Origin: Oceanospirillum linum
GTDB lineage: Bacteria > Pseudomonadota > Gammaproteobacteria > Pseudomonadales > Halomonadaceae
DNA length: 64,000 nt
Reading direction: 5' to 3'
Assembly: GCF_900182785.1 (NCBI RefSeq)
Contig: NZ_FXTS01000010.1
Location: 1 to 64,000 of the forward strand
Shown here: positions 35,237-45,045 of the stretch, in pieces
Layout: every line of letters starts with the position of its first letter
How positions within the stretch are numbered: position 1 is the stretch's first letter
Notes under the pieces: model-generated
The model's database searches: none
What the model was told of the DNA's origin: nothing
The model's input: the letters and a program-made list of their open reading frames with translations, nothing else
Made by a program: the position numbers and the translations under genes

Positions 35237-36949
35237 ATGTTTGGAAAAAACAGTAACAATAAGGATTCCGATATGCCTGGGGATAATTTCTCCTTTACGA
35301 ACATCACCGCTTCGCTCACCGATGGCGTCGTTGAAGAATCTTTGTTTTTTCCCTCCCAACAACACTCGCAAGTCATCGAGCTTATAGGCCATTTAAGCCG
35401 TTACAGCAGCTTGCTGCTGACGATTACCGGGCCTCAGGGTTCAGGTAAGAGCCTGATTAAACGCAAAGTGCTCGAAGGCATGGACTCCGGTGTTCAGATT
35501 TGCGATTTCGATCACGCTCAGGTGAACCAACCTCAGACTTTTATGCAGGCTCTCAACTCCAGCCTGCAGCTAGGGCTGGAGAATGACAGCGACCTGAACC
35601 AGTACCTGACGCGCCTGAAGCAACACTTCAGCTTACTTCACAAAGAGGGTAACAGCTGTCTGATTGTCGTCGATGACGCTCACCAGCTCAGCCCGGAAAC
35701 CCTGGAGTTAATGGTCATCCTGCTCTCTGATGATGATGACCAGAAGCGCCCACATATACTTCTTCTCGGAGAAGACCCACTGATTGAAATCCTGCAGGGC
35801 TCCCGCCTGAAGGAGCGCTTCAACGCCATTGGTCATCACCTGGCACTGCAGCCCTTCAGTAATGAAGAATCCTGGGGTTATCTCGATTATCGTCTGAGTG
35901 CCGCGGGCCTGACCGGCCAACTCAGCGAGTCAATAAAAGCAGATATTATTCGCGCGGGTGGCGGGGTTCCAGGACAGATCAATAACATGGCAAACCTGGC
36001 TCTCAGTGACCCGGATGCCCTGAAGAAAGTAGCCAGCATCACCCCTAAAGTAAAACCTAAAGCTGAGAAAAAAACGGCACCGGTCAAAGCTGAGAAAAAA
36101 GAGCAGCCACCGAAATCTACATCAACCAAGCGAGCAGCCGTTCCAGTCTGGCATGTCACCGCTCTGGCTATTGTTGCTGGCTTGCTGGGTGCGGCTTATA
36201 TCTATCAGGATGAACTGATGGGCATCGAGCAAGAGCCCGTTGCTGCTGAAGGCACCCCGCTGACAGACCTTAATCGCTTGTCGCGCCCAGCAGAAGAGAC
36301 TCTGGCTGAAGCAGAAGAAGCCGCTGCTAAAATCGAGCAGGAAGAAGCTATAACCATTATTAAACCGGTTTTTCCTGAAGACGAGGAAGACGCCAGCGAT
36401 GAGCAAAGCAAACGCGACGCCGACGCCGAACTACTGGGCCTTGAAACAACACCTGTCGAAAAGCCCGTAAAACAACAGGCGGCACCGGAAACAACTATCA
36501 TTGCGCAGGCCCCTGAGTCTGAAAAAGCACCAGATCCGGTTGAGAAAGCACAAAAACCGGCTGAAACAGCACCGAAACCGGTTGTAGAAAAAGCGCCGGA
36601 ACCCCAAAAAACACCTGAAACGAAGCCCGTAAAAAGCAACGCAAAAAGCCCTTATAAGCAAGAAAAAGAGCTTATGGCGCTTAAGAAAAGTCAGTATACC
36701 CTCCAGCTTCTGGGTAGCCATATTGAAGCCAACGCGATCCGCTTTATCGATGGGCTGAAGAACAAATCCAAGGTTCGCTACTTTGAAACCATCTATCAGG
36801 GCAAACCTTGGTTCGTAGTAATTTATGGTGAATTCGACAACAGGGATAGTGCTATTGCCAGTATTCCCAAACTGCCCAGCGAGTTCCAGAACCGCAAGCC
36901 CTGGGCAAGGAGCATGGCCAGCGTGCAGTCCGATATCCTAAAGAAATAA
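35237..36949 (+). CDS. damX: DamX-like AAA ATPase with SPOR domain
   Basis: A 570-residue inner-membrane protein. An N-terminal ExeA-like AAA domain has Walker A GPQGSGKS (65-72) and Walker B CLIVVDDAH (about 141-149); then come a Lys/Pro-rich linker, a membrane helix (about 305-323), a long Glu/Pro/Ala-rich periplasmic linker and a C-terminal SPOR domain (from about 485) for septal peptidoglycan. Position after aroK-aroB matches damX. E. coli DamX is shorter (428 residues) and has a degenerate ATPase part; here the nucleotide motifs look intact. Role in division inferred. Confidence 0.85.
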   Translation: MFGKNSNNKDSDMPGDNFSFTNITASLTDGVVEESLFFPSQQHSQVIELIGHLSRYSSLLLTITGPQGSGKSLIKRKVLEGMDSGVQICDFDHAQVNQPQTFMQALNSSLQLGLENDSDLNQYLTRLKQHFSLLHKEGNSCLIVVDDAHQLSPETLELMVILLSDDDDQKRPHILLLGEDPLIEILQGSRLKERFNAIGHHLALQPFSNEESWGYLDYRLSAAGLTGQLSESIKADIIRAGGGVPGQINNMANLALSDPDALKKVASITPKVKPKAEKKTAPVKAEKKEQPPKSTSTKRAAVPVWHVTALAIVAGLLGAAYIYQDELMGIEQEPVAAEGTPLTDLNRLSRPAEETLAEAEEAAAKIEQEEAITIIKPVFPEDEEDASDEQSKRDADAELLGLETTPVEKPVKQQAAPETTIIAQAPESEKAPDPVEKAQKPAETAPKPVVEKAPEPQKTPETKPVKSNAKSPYKQEKELMALKKSQYTLQLLGSHIEANAIRFIDGLKNKSKVRYFETIYQGKPWFVVIYGEFDNRDSAIASIPKLPSEFQNRKPWARSMASVQSDILKK

Positions 36950-36983
36950 CCCTTTAAAACGCCCTCTTTTCAATCAAACGACA

Positions 36984-37007
36984 CCGCCCGGGGAAATTAC
37001 CGGGCGG
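36984..37007. terminator. GC-rich hairpin after damX
   Basis: CCGCCCGG (36984-36991) / CCGGGCGG (37000-37007) with an 8-nt loop. It lacks a T-run, so termination by this hairpin is uncertain. Confidence 0.45.
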
Positions 37008-37044
37008 GGCCAATTACAGTCATTAACACTTCATTTTTTCGAAT

Positions 37045-37081
37045 TTAGCCGCAGTTAGCCATCATATTTCCGTAGTTAGCC
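37045..37081 (+). promoter_or_regulatory. Three phased TTAGCC repeats upstream of gltB
   Basis: TTAGCC occurs at 37045-37050, 37055-37060 and 37076-37081, that is at 10- and 21-bp steps (one and two helical turns). The last two belong to a longer near-repeat, (G/C)(C/T)AGTTAGCCA(T/C)CATAT. They lie 32-68 bp upstream of the gltB -35 box, where an activator could bind one face of the DNA. Confidence 0.45.
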
Positions 37082-37112
37082 ACCATATCTAACCCTTAAA
37101 CAAAACTTACAT

Positions 37113-37141
37113 TTGAGATTCTGCCTTCAGCTGTGTAGAAT
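37113..37141 (+). promoter_or_regulatory. gltBD sigma70 promoter
   Basis: TTGAGA (37113-37118), 17-bp spacer, TAGAAT (37136-37141). Predicted leader of about 120 nt to the gltB ATG. Confidence 0.65.
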
Positions 37142-37267
37142 CTCTCTCCCTTTGCCTCAAAGAAACCTGTCTAACGGAAGACGCATATCGATTAATAATT
37201 AAAGACAACACAAGAAGTTTCTGGGGCAGACAACTACGATTTTTTTGTACTAGCGAGAGTTAGCTTT

Positions 37268-40200
37268 ATGAGAACTGGTCTGTATCACCCTGACGAATTT
37301 AGGGATAACTGTGGTTTCGGCCTGATCGCACACATGAATGGCGATGCAAGCCATGACTTGTTACAGACAGCGATCGAAGCACTAACCTGTATGACCCACC
37401 GCGGTGGTATTGCCGCCGACGGCAAAACAGGTGATGGCTGTGGTTTGCTGCTGAAAAAACCCGATTCCTTCCTACGCACCATCGCAAAAGAACAGTTTGA
37501 TACCGAGCTTTCCGAGCACTTTGGTGTAGGTATGGTCTTTCTGTCACAGGATCAGGCTAAGGCTGAAAACGCCCGTTCTGTTCTAACTAACGAAATTACC
37601 ACCCAAGGTCTGAGCGTCGTCGGCTGGCGTCAGGTTCCTATCGATACTTCTGTATGTGGCCCTATGGCACTTGACTGCCTGCCACAGTTTGAACAGGTCT
37701 TCGTTGACGCTCCCGAGATGAACCCGCAGCAGCTGGCTGTTAAGCTGTTTATGGCCCGCCGCAAGGCTGAGATGGCGCTTAAAGATGACAGTGAGTTCTA
37801 CGTTGCCAGTTTGTCATCACAAGTTATTTCCTATAAAGGTCTGGTCATGCCAGCAGACCTGCCTAAGTTCTATAAAGATCTTAGCGATGAGCGTCTGGAA
37901 ACAGCTATCTGCGTTTTCCACCAGCGCTTCTCCACCAACACTGCACCCAAGTGGCCTTTGGCACAACCGTTCCGCTATCTGGCTCACAACGGTGAAATCA
38001 ATACCATTGAAGCCAACCGAAGCTGGGCCAACGCACGTAAGAAAAACTTCCACAACGATGTGCTTAGTCTGGATGAGCTGGATCAGGTCGTAAATACCAC
38101 AGGCTCTGATTCCTCCAGCATGGATAACATGCTTGAAGTGCTGCTGACCGGTGGTATGGACCTGTTTAAAGCCGTACGTCTGATGATTCCGCCTGCGTGG
38201 CAAAACAACGACACCATGGATGCCGATCTGCGTGCATTCTACGAATACAGCTCTATGCATATGGAGCCCTGGGATGGTCCCGCGGGTCTGGTACTGACTG
38301 ATGGCCGTCATGCGGTTTGTATGCTCGACCGTAACGGCCTGCGTCCTGCACGCTGGGTTATCACCAAGAATGGCTATATCACCCTAGCCTCTGAGATCGG
38401 CGTTTACGATTACCAGCCGGAAGATGTTGTCGCTAAAGGCCGCGTTGCCCCGGGCCATATGCTGGTGGTTGATACTGAAACCGGCGAAGTGATGCACCGT
38501 GAAGATATCGACAACCGCCTGAAGTCGGCACATCCGTATAAACAGTGGATGCGGGAAAAGGCGACATTCCTGGAGTCTACCCTGGGCGAAATTCAGGGCC
38601 CGAACTTTGAGCCGGTTACTCAGGAAGAGTTGCAGGCACATATGAAGATGTACCAGGTCAGCTTTGAAGAGCGTGATCAGGTACTGCGCCCACTGGCAGA
38701 GCAAGGCCAGGAAGCTGTTGGCTCCATGGGTGATGATACTCCGATGGCGGTTCTGTCCCGTAAGCATCGCCTGACATCGGATTACTTCCGTCAGAAATTT
38801 GCCCAGGTGACAAACCCACCTATCGATCCGCTACGTGAAGCGATCGTTATGTCACTGGAGACCTGTCTAGGCACTGAGCTGAACGTATTTGAGGACAGCG
38901 TCGATCACGCTAACCGTATCGTTCTGACCACCCCAGTCCTGTCACCACGTAAATTTAAAGCTCTGCAGCAGCTAGATGATAAGGGCTTCCCATCCCACAC
39001 CATCCGTCTGCAGTACAACCCGGAAACGACAGGGCTAAAACAAGCCATTCAAAACGCCTGCGAACAGGCTGAAGCGGCTATTCATTCCGGAAAAGTCGTA
39101 CTGGTTCTGTCTGATCGTGAGATCGAAAAAGGCCTGTTACCGATAGATGCACTGATGGCAACCGGGGCTGTACACAAATACCTTGGCTCCAAAGGTCTGC
39201 GTTGTAATTCTAATCTGATCGTAGAAACCGGCCTGGCCCGGGATTCTCATCAGATGTCCGTATTCTTTGGTTTTGGTGCGACTGCGGTTTACCCATACCT
39301 GAGTTACAACGTACTGGCAGATCTGCAGCGCACGGGTGAACTTCAGGGCGACCCTGCCGAGATCCGTGAAAACTACCGTCGCGGTATCCAGAAAGGTCTG
39401 TTAAAGATCCTATCCAAAATGGGTATCTCCACTATCGCCTCTTACCGTGGCGCACAGCTGTTTGAAGCGGTAGGCCTGTCCGATGAAGTTTGCGACCTCT
39501 GCTTTAAAGGTGTTGCATCCCGCATTCAGGGTGCCGACTTTGCACACTTCCAGATGCAGCAGGAACTGCTGGCATCTCTGGCATGGAACCCGCGCAAGAA
39601 AATCGGCCAGGGCGGTCTGCTGAAATATGTTCATGGCGGTGAATATCACGCCTATAACCCGGATGTGGTGAAAGCGGTTCAGGAAGCGGTTCAGACCGGA
39701 AGTTATGAAGCGTTCAAGCGCTTCGCCAAGCTGGTTAACGAACGCCCGGCGGCAACGATCCGTGATCTGCTGAAAGTAAATAAAGCCTCCAGCCCGATAC
39801 CCCTGACAGAAGTCGAGCCGGCAGAATCGATTCTGCGTCGCTTTGATTCTGCAGCGATGTCTCTGGGTGCGCTATCCCCTGAAGCTCACGAAGCGCTGGC
39901 TCAGGCGATGAATGAACTGGGTGGTCGCTCCAACTCTGGTGAAGGCGGTGAAGATGCGGCTCGTTTCGGCACGCTGAAAAACTCCAAGATCAAACAGATC
40001 GCCTCCGGCCGTTTCGGTGTGACACCGCACTATCTGGTAAACGCTGAAGTGTTGCAGATTAAAGTCGCTCAGGGTGCCAAACCCGGTGAAGGCGGCCAGC
40101 TACCCGGCGGTAAAGTCAATGCCCTGATTGCACGCCTGCGTCACTCAGTACCCGGTGTGACCCTGATCTCACCACCACCGCACCACGATATCTACTCCAT

Positions 40201-41722
40201 TGAGGATCTGGCACAGCTGATCTTCGATCTGAAACAGGTAAACCCGGATGCACTGGTTTCGGTGAAACTGGTTTCTGAGCCGGGTATCGGCACTATCGCC
40301 ACCGGTGTGGCCAAAGCCTATGCGGATCTGATTACGGTATCCGGTTACGATGGTGGTACTGCAGCCAGTCCGCTAACCTCTATCCGCCATGCGGGTTCTC
40401 CCTGGGAACTGGGTCTGCCGGAAGTGCATCAGGCACTGCGTATCAACAATCTGCGTGACAAGGTTCGCCTGCAGACTGATGGCGGCCTGAAAACCGGCCT
40501 GGATGTTATCAAAGGGGCGATTCTGGGCGCAGAGAGCTTCGGCTTCGGCACCATTCCTATGGTGGCACTGGGTTGTAAATACCTCCGCATCTGCCACCTG
40601 AATAACTGCGCTACCGGTGTTGCTACTCAGAACGAACAGCTACGTGAAGAATACTTCATCGGCACCGTTGAAATGGTCAAGAACTACTTCCGCTTCGTGG
40701 CTGAAGAAGTACGCGAAATCATGGCTGAAATGGGTGTTCGCAAGTTTGAAGACCTGATCGGCCGCACTGACCTGCTGACGGCGATCAGTGATGAGGAAGC
40801 ACCGGCTAAGATTCAGAACCTGGATCTGACCAACCTGCTCAATAATGACTTTGTGCCAAAAGACGCACCTCAGACCTGTCAGGTTGCCCGCAATGAGCCA
40901 TTTGATAAAGGCTCTCTGGCAGAGCGTATGGTTACCGAAACCCTGTCGTCCATTGAAAGTGGTCAGGGTGGTGAGTTTGAATTTAAAGTCACCAACTGTG
41001 ATCGCTCTATCGGCGCTCGCCTCTCCGGTGAAATCGCCAAACGCTGGGCCGAAAAAGGCATGCCAAACCCATTAACACTGAAGCTTAGCGGTGTAGCTGG
41101 CCAGAGTTTTGGTGTCTGGAACGCCAAAGGTTTGAATCTGTATATCGAAGGCGATGCCAACGATTACGTCGGTAAAGGCATGAACGGCGGCAGCATTACA
41201 CTGACGCCACCAAAAGGCAGTCCGTTCGAGTCACAGAAAACATCTATTATCGGTAACACCTGTCTGTACGGTGCAACCGGAGGTAAGTTGTTTGCTGCCG
41301 GTCAGGCCGGTGAACGTTTTGCCGTTCGTAACTCCGGCGCTCACGCCGTTATCGAAGGTGCCGGCGATCACTGCTGTGAATATATGACCGGTGGCCTGGT
41401 AACGGTTTTGGGTGATACCGGCTATAACTTCGGTGCAGGTATGACTGGCGGTTTTGCCTACGTTCTGGATATGGATCGTACCTTTGTCGATAAATACAAC
41501 CACGAGCTGGTCGATATCCACCGTATCAGCTCCGAGCCGATGGAAGCCTACCGCAACCATCTGCGCAGCATTATCGCTGAATTCGTTGAAGCCACGGGTA
41601 GTCAATGGGGTCAGGAAATTCTGAATAACTTCCTTGATTACTATCGTCATTTCTGGCTGGTTAAACCAAAAGCAGCAAGCCTTGGCAGTCTGCTGGACAG
41701 CACCCGTCAGCGCCCTGAGTAA
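37268..41722 (+). CDS. gltB: Glutamate synthase large (alpha) subunit
   Basis: Forms glutamate from glutamine and 2-oxoglutarate. 1484 residues: a 14-residue propeptide, then C15 (RDNCGFGLIA) as the N-terminal nucleophile of the glutaminase domain, a central domain, an FMN-binding synthase domain with the [3Fe-4S] cysteines (CKYLRICHLNNC), and the C-terminal beta-helix (GGSITL, CLYGATGGKLFAAG). gltD follows 64 bp later. Confidence 0.97.
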   Translation: MRTGLYHPDEFRDNCGFGLIAHMNGDASHDLLQTAIEALTCMTHRGGIAADGKTGDGCGLLLKKPDSFLRTIAKEQFDTELSEHFGVGMVFLSQDQAKAENARSVLTNEITTQGLSVVGWRQVPIDTSVCGPMALDCLPQFEQVFVDAPEMNPQQLAVKLFMARRKAEMALKDDSEFYVASLSSQVISYKGLVMPADLPKFYKDLSDERLETAICVFHQRFSTNTAPKWPLAQPFRYLAHNGEINTIEANRSWANARKKNFHNDVLSLDELDQVVNTTGSDSSSMDNMLEVLLTGGMDLFKAVRLMIPPAWQNNDTMDADLRAFYEYSSMHMEPWDGPAGLVLTDGRHAVCMLDRNGLRPARWVITKNGYITLASEIGVYDYQPEDVVAKGRVAPGHMLVVDTETGEVMHREDIDNRLKSAHPYKQWMREKATFLESTLGEIQGPNFEPVTQEELQAHMKMYQVSFEERDQVLRPLAEQGQEAVGSMGDDTPMAVLSRKHRLTSDYFRQKFAQVTNPPIDPLREAIVMSLETCLGTELNVFEDSVDHANRIVLTTPVLSPRKFKALQQLDDKGFPSHTIRLQYNPETTGLKQAIQNACEQAEAAIHSGKVVLVLSDREIEKGLLPIDALMATGAVHKYLGSKGLRCNSNLIVETGLARDSHQMSVFFGFGATAVYPYLSYNVLADLQRTGELQGDPAEIRENYRRGIQKGLLKILSKMGISTIASYRGAQLFEAVGLSDEVCDLCFKGVASRIQGADFAHFQMQQELLASLAWNPRKKIGQGGLLKYVHGGEYHAYNPDVVKAVQEAVQTGSYEAFKRFAKLVNERPAATIRDLLKVNKASSPIPLTEVEPAESILRRFDSAAMSLGALSPEAHEALAQAMNELGGRSNSGEGGEDAARFGTLKNSKIKQIASGRFGVTPHYLVNAEVLQIKVAQGAKPGEGGQLPGGKVNALIARLRHSVPGVTLISPPPHHDIYSIEDLAQLIFDLKQVNPDALVSVKLVSEPGIGTIATGVAKAYADLITVSGYDGGTAASPLTSIRHAGSPWELGLPEVHQALRINNLRDKVRLQTDGGLKTGLDVIKGAILGAESFGFGTIPMVALGCKYLRICHLNNCATGVATQNEQLREEYFIGTVEMVKNYFRFVAEEVREIMAEMGVRKFEDLIGRTDLLTAISDEEAPAKIQNLDLTNLLNNDFVPKDAPQTCQVARNEPFDKGSLAERMVTETLSSIESGQGGEFEFKVTNCDRSIGARLSGEIAKRWAEKGMPNPLTLKLSGVAGQSFGVWNAKGLNLYIEGDANDYVGKGMNGGSITLTPPKGSPFESQKTSIIGNTCLYGATGGKLFAAGQAGERFAVRNSGAHAVIEGAGDHCCEYMTGGLVTVLGDTGYNFGAGMTGGFAYVLDMDRTFVDKYNHELVDIHRISSEPMEAYRNHLRSIIAEFVEATGSQWGQEILNNFLDYYRHFWLVKPKAASLGSLLDSTRQRPE

Positions 41723-41786
41723 TCAGGGCCTGATTTTCAACGACGCAGATTTTGTGAATTTAGGTTTTTAATGAGGTGAGGCTGCT

Positions 41787-43208
41787 ATGGCTGAACAACT
41801 GAACAACGATTTCCAGTTTATCGACGTGGGCCGTCAGGACCCGAAAAAAACGGCTGCTAATGTACGAAAAAAGCAGTTCAAAGAGATTTATGCGCCGTTT
41901 AAACCTGTGGATGCATCCTCTCAGGCCCACCGCTGCCTGTCATGTGGCAATCCGTACTGCGAATGGAAGTGTCCGGTACACAACTACATCCCGAACTGGC
42001 TGAAGCTGGCAACGGAAGGCAACATTATGGAAGCTGTAGAGTTGTGTCACAGCACCAATTCATTGCCGGAAGTGTGTGGCCGGGTTTGCCCTCAGGATCG
42101 CCTGTGTGAAGGCTCCTGTACTCTGGGCGAGGGTGGCTTTGGTGCCGTTACCATCGGCTCCGTTGAGAAATACATTACCGATACCGCCTTTGCCATGGGC
42201 TGGCGTCCGGACATGTCGAACGTGGTTTGGACCAATAAAAAAGTAGCCATCATAGGCGCAGGCCCCGCAGGCCTGGCCTGTGCGGATATTCTGGTACGCA
42301 ATGGCGTTAAACCTGTTGTATTCGATAAGAACCCAGAGATCGGCGGCCTACTGACTTTCGGTATCCCTGAGTTCAAGCTGGAGAAACATGTGATGGTTCG
42401 CCGTCGTGAAGTCTTCTCCGATATGGGTGTTGAGTTCCGCTTGAATACAGAAGTGGGTAGCGATATCACCATCGACAAGCTTATGTCTGACTACGATGCT
42501 GTCTTTATGGGAATGGGTGCTTACACCTATATGAACGGTGGCCTGCCGGGTGAAGATCTGCCAGGTGTTCATGCGGCCCTGGATTTCTTAATATCCAATG
42601 TTAATCATTGCCTGGGCTACGAGAAATCCCCTGAAGATTACATCAGTATGGAAGGCAAACGCGTTATCGTTCTGGGCGGTGGTGACACGGCAATGGACTG
42701 TAACCGTACTTCGATTCGTCAGGAAGCTAAATCGGTAACCTGTGCCTATCGTCGGGATGAGGCCAATATGCCGGGCTCCAAGCGTGAAGTGCAGAACGCA
42801 AAAGAGGAAGGCGTTAAATTCCTGTTTAACCGCCAACCGGTTGCCATTGTTGGTGAAGATAAAGTTGAAGGTATCAAGATGGTCAGCACCCGCATGGGTG
42901 AACCGGATGCCAATGGCCGTCGCCGCCCTGAAGTGGTTCCCGGCTCAGAAGAGATCGTGCCGGCTGATGTTATCCTGGTAGCCTTTGGCTTCCGCCCAAG
43001 CCCTGCTGACTGGTTCGAAGGCAACAATATCGAAACCGATGACAGCGGACGTGTTATCGCCAAAGAAGATGCCCGGTTCCCATACCAGATCACCAACCCT
43101 AAGATTTTTGCCGGTGGTGATATGGTGCGTGGTTCAGATTTGGTAGTAACCGCCATTGATGAGGGCCGTAAAGCTGCTGAGGGCATCCTGGACTTTCTGG
43201 ACGTTTAA
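41787..43208 (+). CDS. gltD: Glutamate synthase small (beta) subunit
   Basis: NADPH-oxidising FAD subunit that passes electrons through [4Fe-4S] clusters to GltB. 473 residues: N-terminal cysteine clusters (CLSCGNPYCEWKCP and CGRVCPQDRLCEGSC), FAD-binding IIGAGPAGLACAD, NADPH-binding VLGGGDTAMDC and the C-terminal FAGGDMVRGSDLVV. Terminator downstream. Confidence 0.97.
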   Translation: MAEQLNNDFQFIDVGRQDPKKTAANVRKKQFKEIYAPFKPVDASSQAHRCLSCGNPYCEWKCPVHNYIPNWLKLATEGNIMEAVELCHSTNSLPEVCGRVCPQDRLCEGSCTLGEGGFGAVTIGSVEKYITDTAFAMGWRPDMSNVVWTNKKVAIIGAGPAGLACADILVRNGVKPVVFDKNPEIGGLLTFGIPEFKLEKHVMVRRREVFSDMGVEFRLNTEVGSDITIDKLMSDYDAVFMGMGAYTYMNGGLPGEDLPGVHAALDFLISNVNHCLGYEKSPEDYISMEGKRVIVLGGGDTAMDCNRTSIRQEAKSVTCAYRRDEANMPGSKREVQNAKEEGVKFLFNRQPVAIVGEDKVEGIKMVSTRMGEPDANGRRRPEVVPGSEEIVPADVILVAFGFRPSPADWFEGNNIETDDSGRVIAKEDARFPYQITNPKIFAGGDMVRGSDLVVTAIDEGRKAAEGILDFLDV

Positions 43209-43250
43209 AACGCAGTAAAATAGCGGAAGCTTCCTTTGCAAGCTTCTGAT

Positions 43251-43294
43251 AAAAACCGCACTTGAACGCAGCTGGCGTCTTGTGCGGTTTTTTT
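43251..43294 (+). terminator. gltBD intrinsic terminator
   Basis: AAAAACCGCAC (43251-43261) / GTGCGGTTTTT (43282-43292) with a T-run; the 20-nt loop contains a small CGC/GCG stem. A second hairpin GAAGCTT/AAGCTTC lies just upstream. Confidence 0.8.
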
Positions 43295-43332
43295 ATTCCC
43301 GACTGACCAATCTGCATCATTTATCCTACATA

Positions 43333-43353
43333 TTGATTAATCGATTAAATCAA
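43333..43353. promoter_or_regulatory. Distal operator-like palindrome of the TetR gene
   Basis: A near-palindrome, TTGATT at the left end and AATCAA at the right, centred on TAATCGATTA. It shares the AATC/GATT half-sites of the proximal operator 65 bp away, so both may bind the same TetR dimer. Confidence 0.5.
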
Positions 43354-43417
43354 TCAAACCTTTCGATAATAACTGATTTTTCTCTCTTTGCTTCATCCGC
43401 CAAATACTCTACCCTAG

Positions 43418-43439
43418 CTTTTAATCAACCGATTAAAAG
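43418..43439. promoter_or_regulatory. Proximal TetR operator
   Basis: Perfect inverted repeat CTTTTAATC-N4-GATTAAAAG ending 11 bp before the regulator's ATG. Position and symmetry fit an autorepression site. Confidence 0.65.
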
Positions 43440-43450
43440 ATGCCATCCCC

Positions 43451-44113
43451 ATGAATGCAGAATTTAAACCCGTACCAGCTAAGAAGCGTGGCCGCCCGAC
43501 CAGTAAAAGCGCACGAAACGTTCGTGAAAACCTGATTATCGCGGCCAGATCCTGTTTTATTGAGAAAAACTACCAACAGGTCACTACCCGTGAAATTGCC
43601 GCCCGCGCGCAGTCCACCATGGCGATGATTCATTATTACTTCGGTAATAAAGAAGGCCTGTTTCAGGCGATGTTTATCGAGACGTTTGAGCCTTTGCATC
43701 AGCTGGTTCTTGATGGAGTTGAAAATCCACCTGAGAGCTTCTCAGACTTCTTTCAGCGCTATTACGCCCTGATGTCTGAATATCCGGGATTTATTGTCGT
43801 CATTCTGAAGTGCCTGCTGTTTGAAGATGGCCCTCTGGAGGATGACTTTATTCAACAACGCTTTCGGGAAAAGTGCCGCCCGATGGAGATCATGCTACGA
43901 AAAATGCAGGAGCGTGGTGTCCTTAATCCAACGCTCGACCCTAAAATGCTGCATATCAGCATGCTGAGCCTGATGAACCAGCCTTTCCTGATGGCCCCCA
44001 ATCTTGAGGTCACCATGGGTATAACGCCTGACAAGGCCTTTTGGATGGAGCTTGCTGAGCATCAGTGCAATCTTTTAGAAAACGGCTGCCTGAACCGCCA
44101 GACAACAGCCTGA
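43451..44113 (+). CDS. TetR family transcriptional regulator
   Basis: A 220-residue one-component repressor. A basic Arg/Lys-rich arm (AKKRGRPTSKSARN) leads into the TetR helix-turn-helix (about 25-70, TTREIAARAQSTMAMIHYYFGNKEGLFQAMF); the C-terminal ligand/dimer domain is not specific enough to name an inducer. Two palindromes upstream suggest autoregulation. The downstream gene is convergent, so there is no clear divergent or co-transcribed target. Confidence 0.88.
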   Translation: MNAEFKPVPAKKRGRPTSKSARNVRENLIIAARSCFIEKNYQQVTTREIAARAQSTMAMIHYYFGNKEGLFQAMFIETFEPLHQLVLDGVENPPESFSDFFQRYYALMSEYPGFIVVILKCLLFEDGPLEDDFIQQRFREKCRPMEIMLRKMQERGVLNPTLDPKMLHISMLSLMNQPFLMAPNLEVTMGITPDKAFWMELAEHQCNLLENGCLNRQTTA

Positions 44114-44215
44114 TATTACGCACCAGCCAGACGCCCGGCACTATCAAATTTGTACAAACAAATGATTGAGCCGGGTGGCGATTTTTGCCTGACCCTCTAC
44201 CTGCAATAAAACAGG

Positions 44216-44920
44216 TCAGCGGTTTAGCCGTGCTTCCACCTCTTCCCGTAAACCCCGGGATTCCGCGTAGCGGCGGTTAAAAGCAGCAAAGTAGTTCTCC
44301 ACGGCATCTGCCGCGTCACTTTCCCCCGCCTGTTTTAACAACTCTATACCGACTTCCACAGTACACAGGTGCTGATCACTGGCGGGTTTACGCAGGGCGT
44401 AACGGGTCAGGCGGTCGGTTTTTAACGGCAGAACCGGCAAGTTATCCAGGTACGGACTCTTGCGGAAAATCCGCCGCGCCTGCCGCCAGGTGCCATCCAG
44501 AATAATAAATACCGGAATCTTCTCCGGTGACTTTGTCCGTTCCGGTTCGAAAGACACCACCCGATGGGCGTAATCATCCATATCATCCGGGAAGATAATA
44601 AAGGGCTGGTACTGTTCATCATCTAACAACGCCAAAAGCTTAGGGTCCGGATTGGTACGGTACCAGTAAAACACCTGAGTTTGTGGCAGGCAGTCCGCCA
44701 GCAAACGTCCGGTATTGGTCGGCTTGTAGATCTCCTCCGGATGCATCATCAGCCAGACCTGAGCACGGCAGCTAATATTTTCCGGGCGCAGATCACAAAT
44801 GCAGAACGCCTTCGCCATCAAGCAACCGCTACAGCGGTTTACCCGGGAACCCCGGGCAGCAAAGGGTTTGCGCGGTGTATCCGGCGCAGGAGGCATAGGC
44901 AGAGAAAACGGCTTGGACAT
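44216..44920 (-). CDS. tapT: tRNA-uridine aminocarboxypropyltransferase (DTW domain)
   Basis: DTW-domain enzyme of the family that makes acp3U47 in tRNA from SAM. 234 residues with an N-terminal cysteine motif (RCSGCLMAKAFCICDL, about 28-43), WLMMHPEE, the signature DGTWRQA and a C-terminal SPR/NAL part. E. coli TapT (YfiP) is the reference. Convergent with the TetR gene across 102 bp. Confidence 0.9.
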   Translation of the reverse strand: MSKPFSLPMPPAPDTPRKPFAARGSRVNRCSGCLMAKAFCICDLRPENISCRAQVWLMMHPEEIYKPTNTGRLLADCLPQTQVFYWYRTNPDPKLLALLDDEQYQPFIIFPDDMDDYAHRVVSFEPERTKSPEKIPVFIILDGTWRQARRIFRKSPYLDNLPVLPLKTDRLTRYALRKPASDQHLCTVEVGIELLKQAGESDAADAVENYFAAFNRRYAESRGLREEVEARLNR

Positions 44921-44984
44921 TCAGTAATTTTCCGGGGGATGAGTGTTTAAAGAATAGGTGTTCAGGGGGCAAAACAGGTTTATG

Positions 44985-45026
44985 CATTCCCTCGCGAATG
45001 TGGGAACGAGTTAAAAAACTGTTCCC
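44985..45026. repeat. Hairpin cluster between tapT and the sirtuin gene
   Basis: CATTC (44985-44989) / GAATG (44996-45000), and a longer stem GGGAAC-G-AGTT (45002-45012) / AACT-GTTCCC (45017-45026) with an AAAA loop. Resembles a degenerate REP-type element; without a clear T-run on the minus strand, a terminator role is doubtful. Confidence 0.4.
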
Positions 45027-45045
45027 AGCTATGCCGCAAAAGCCT

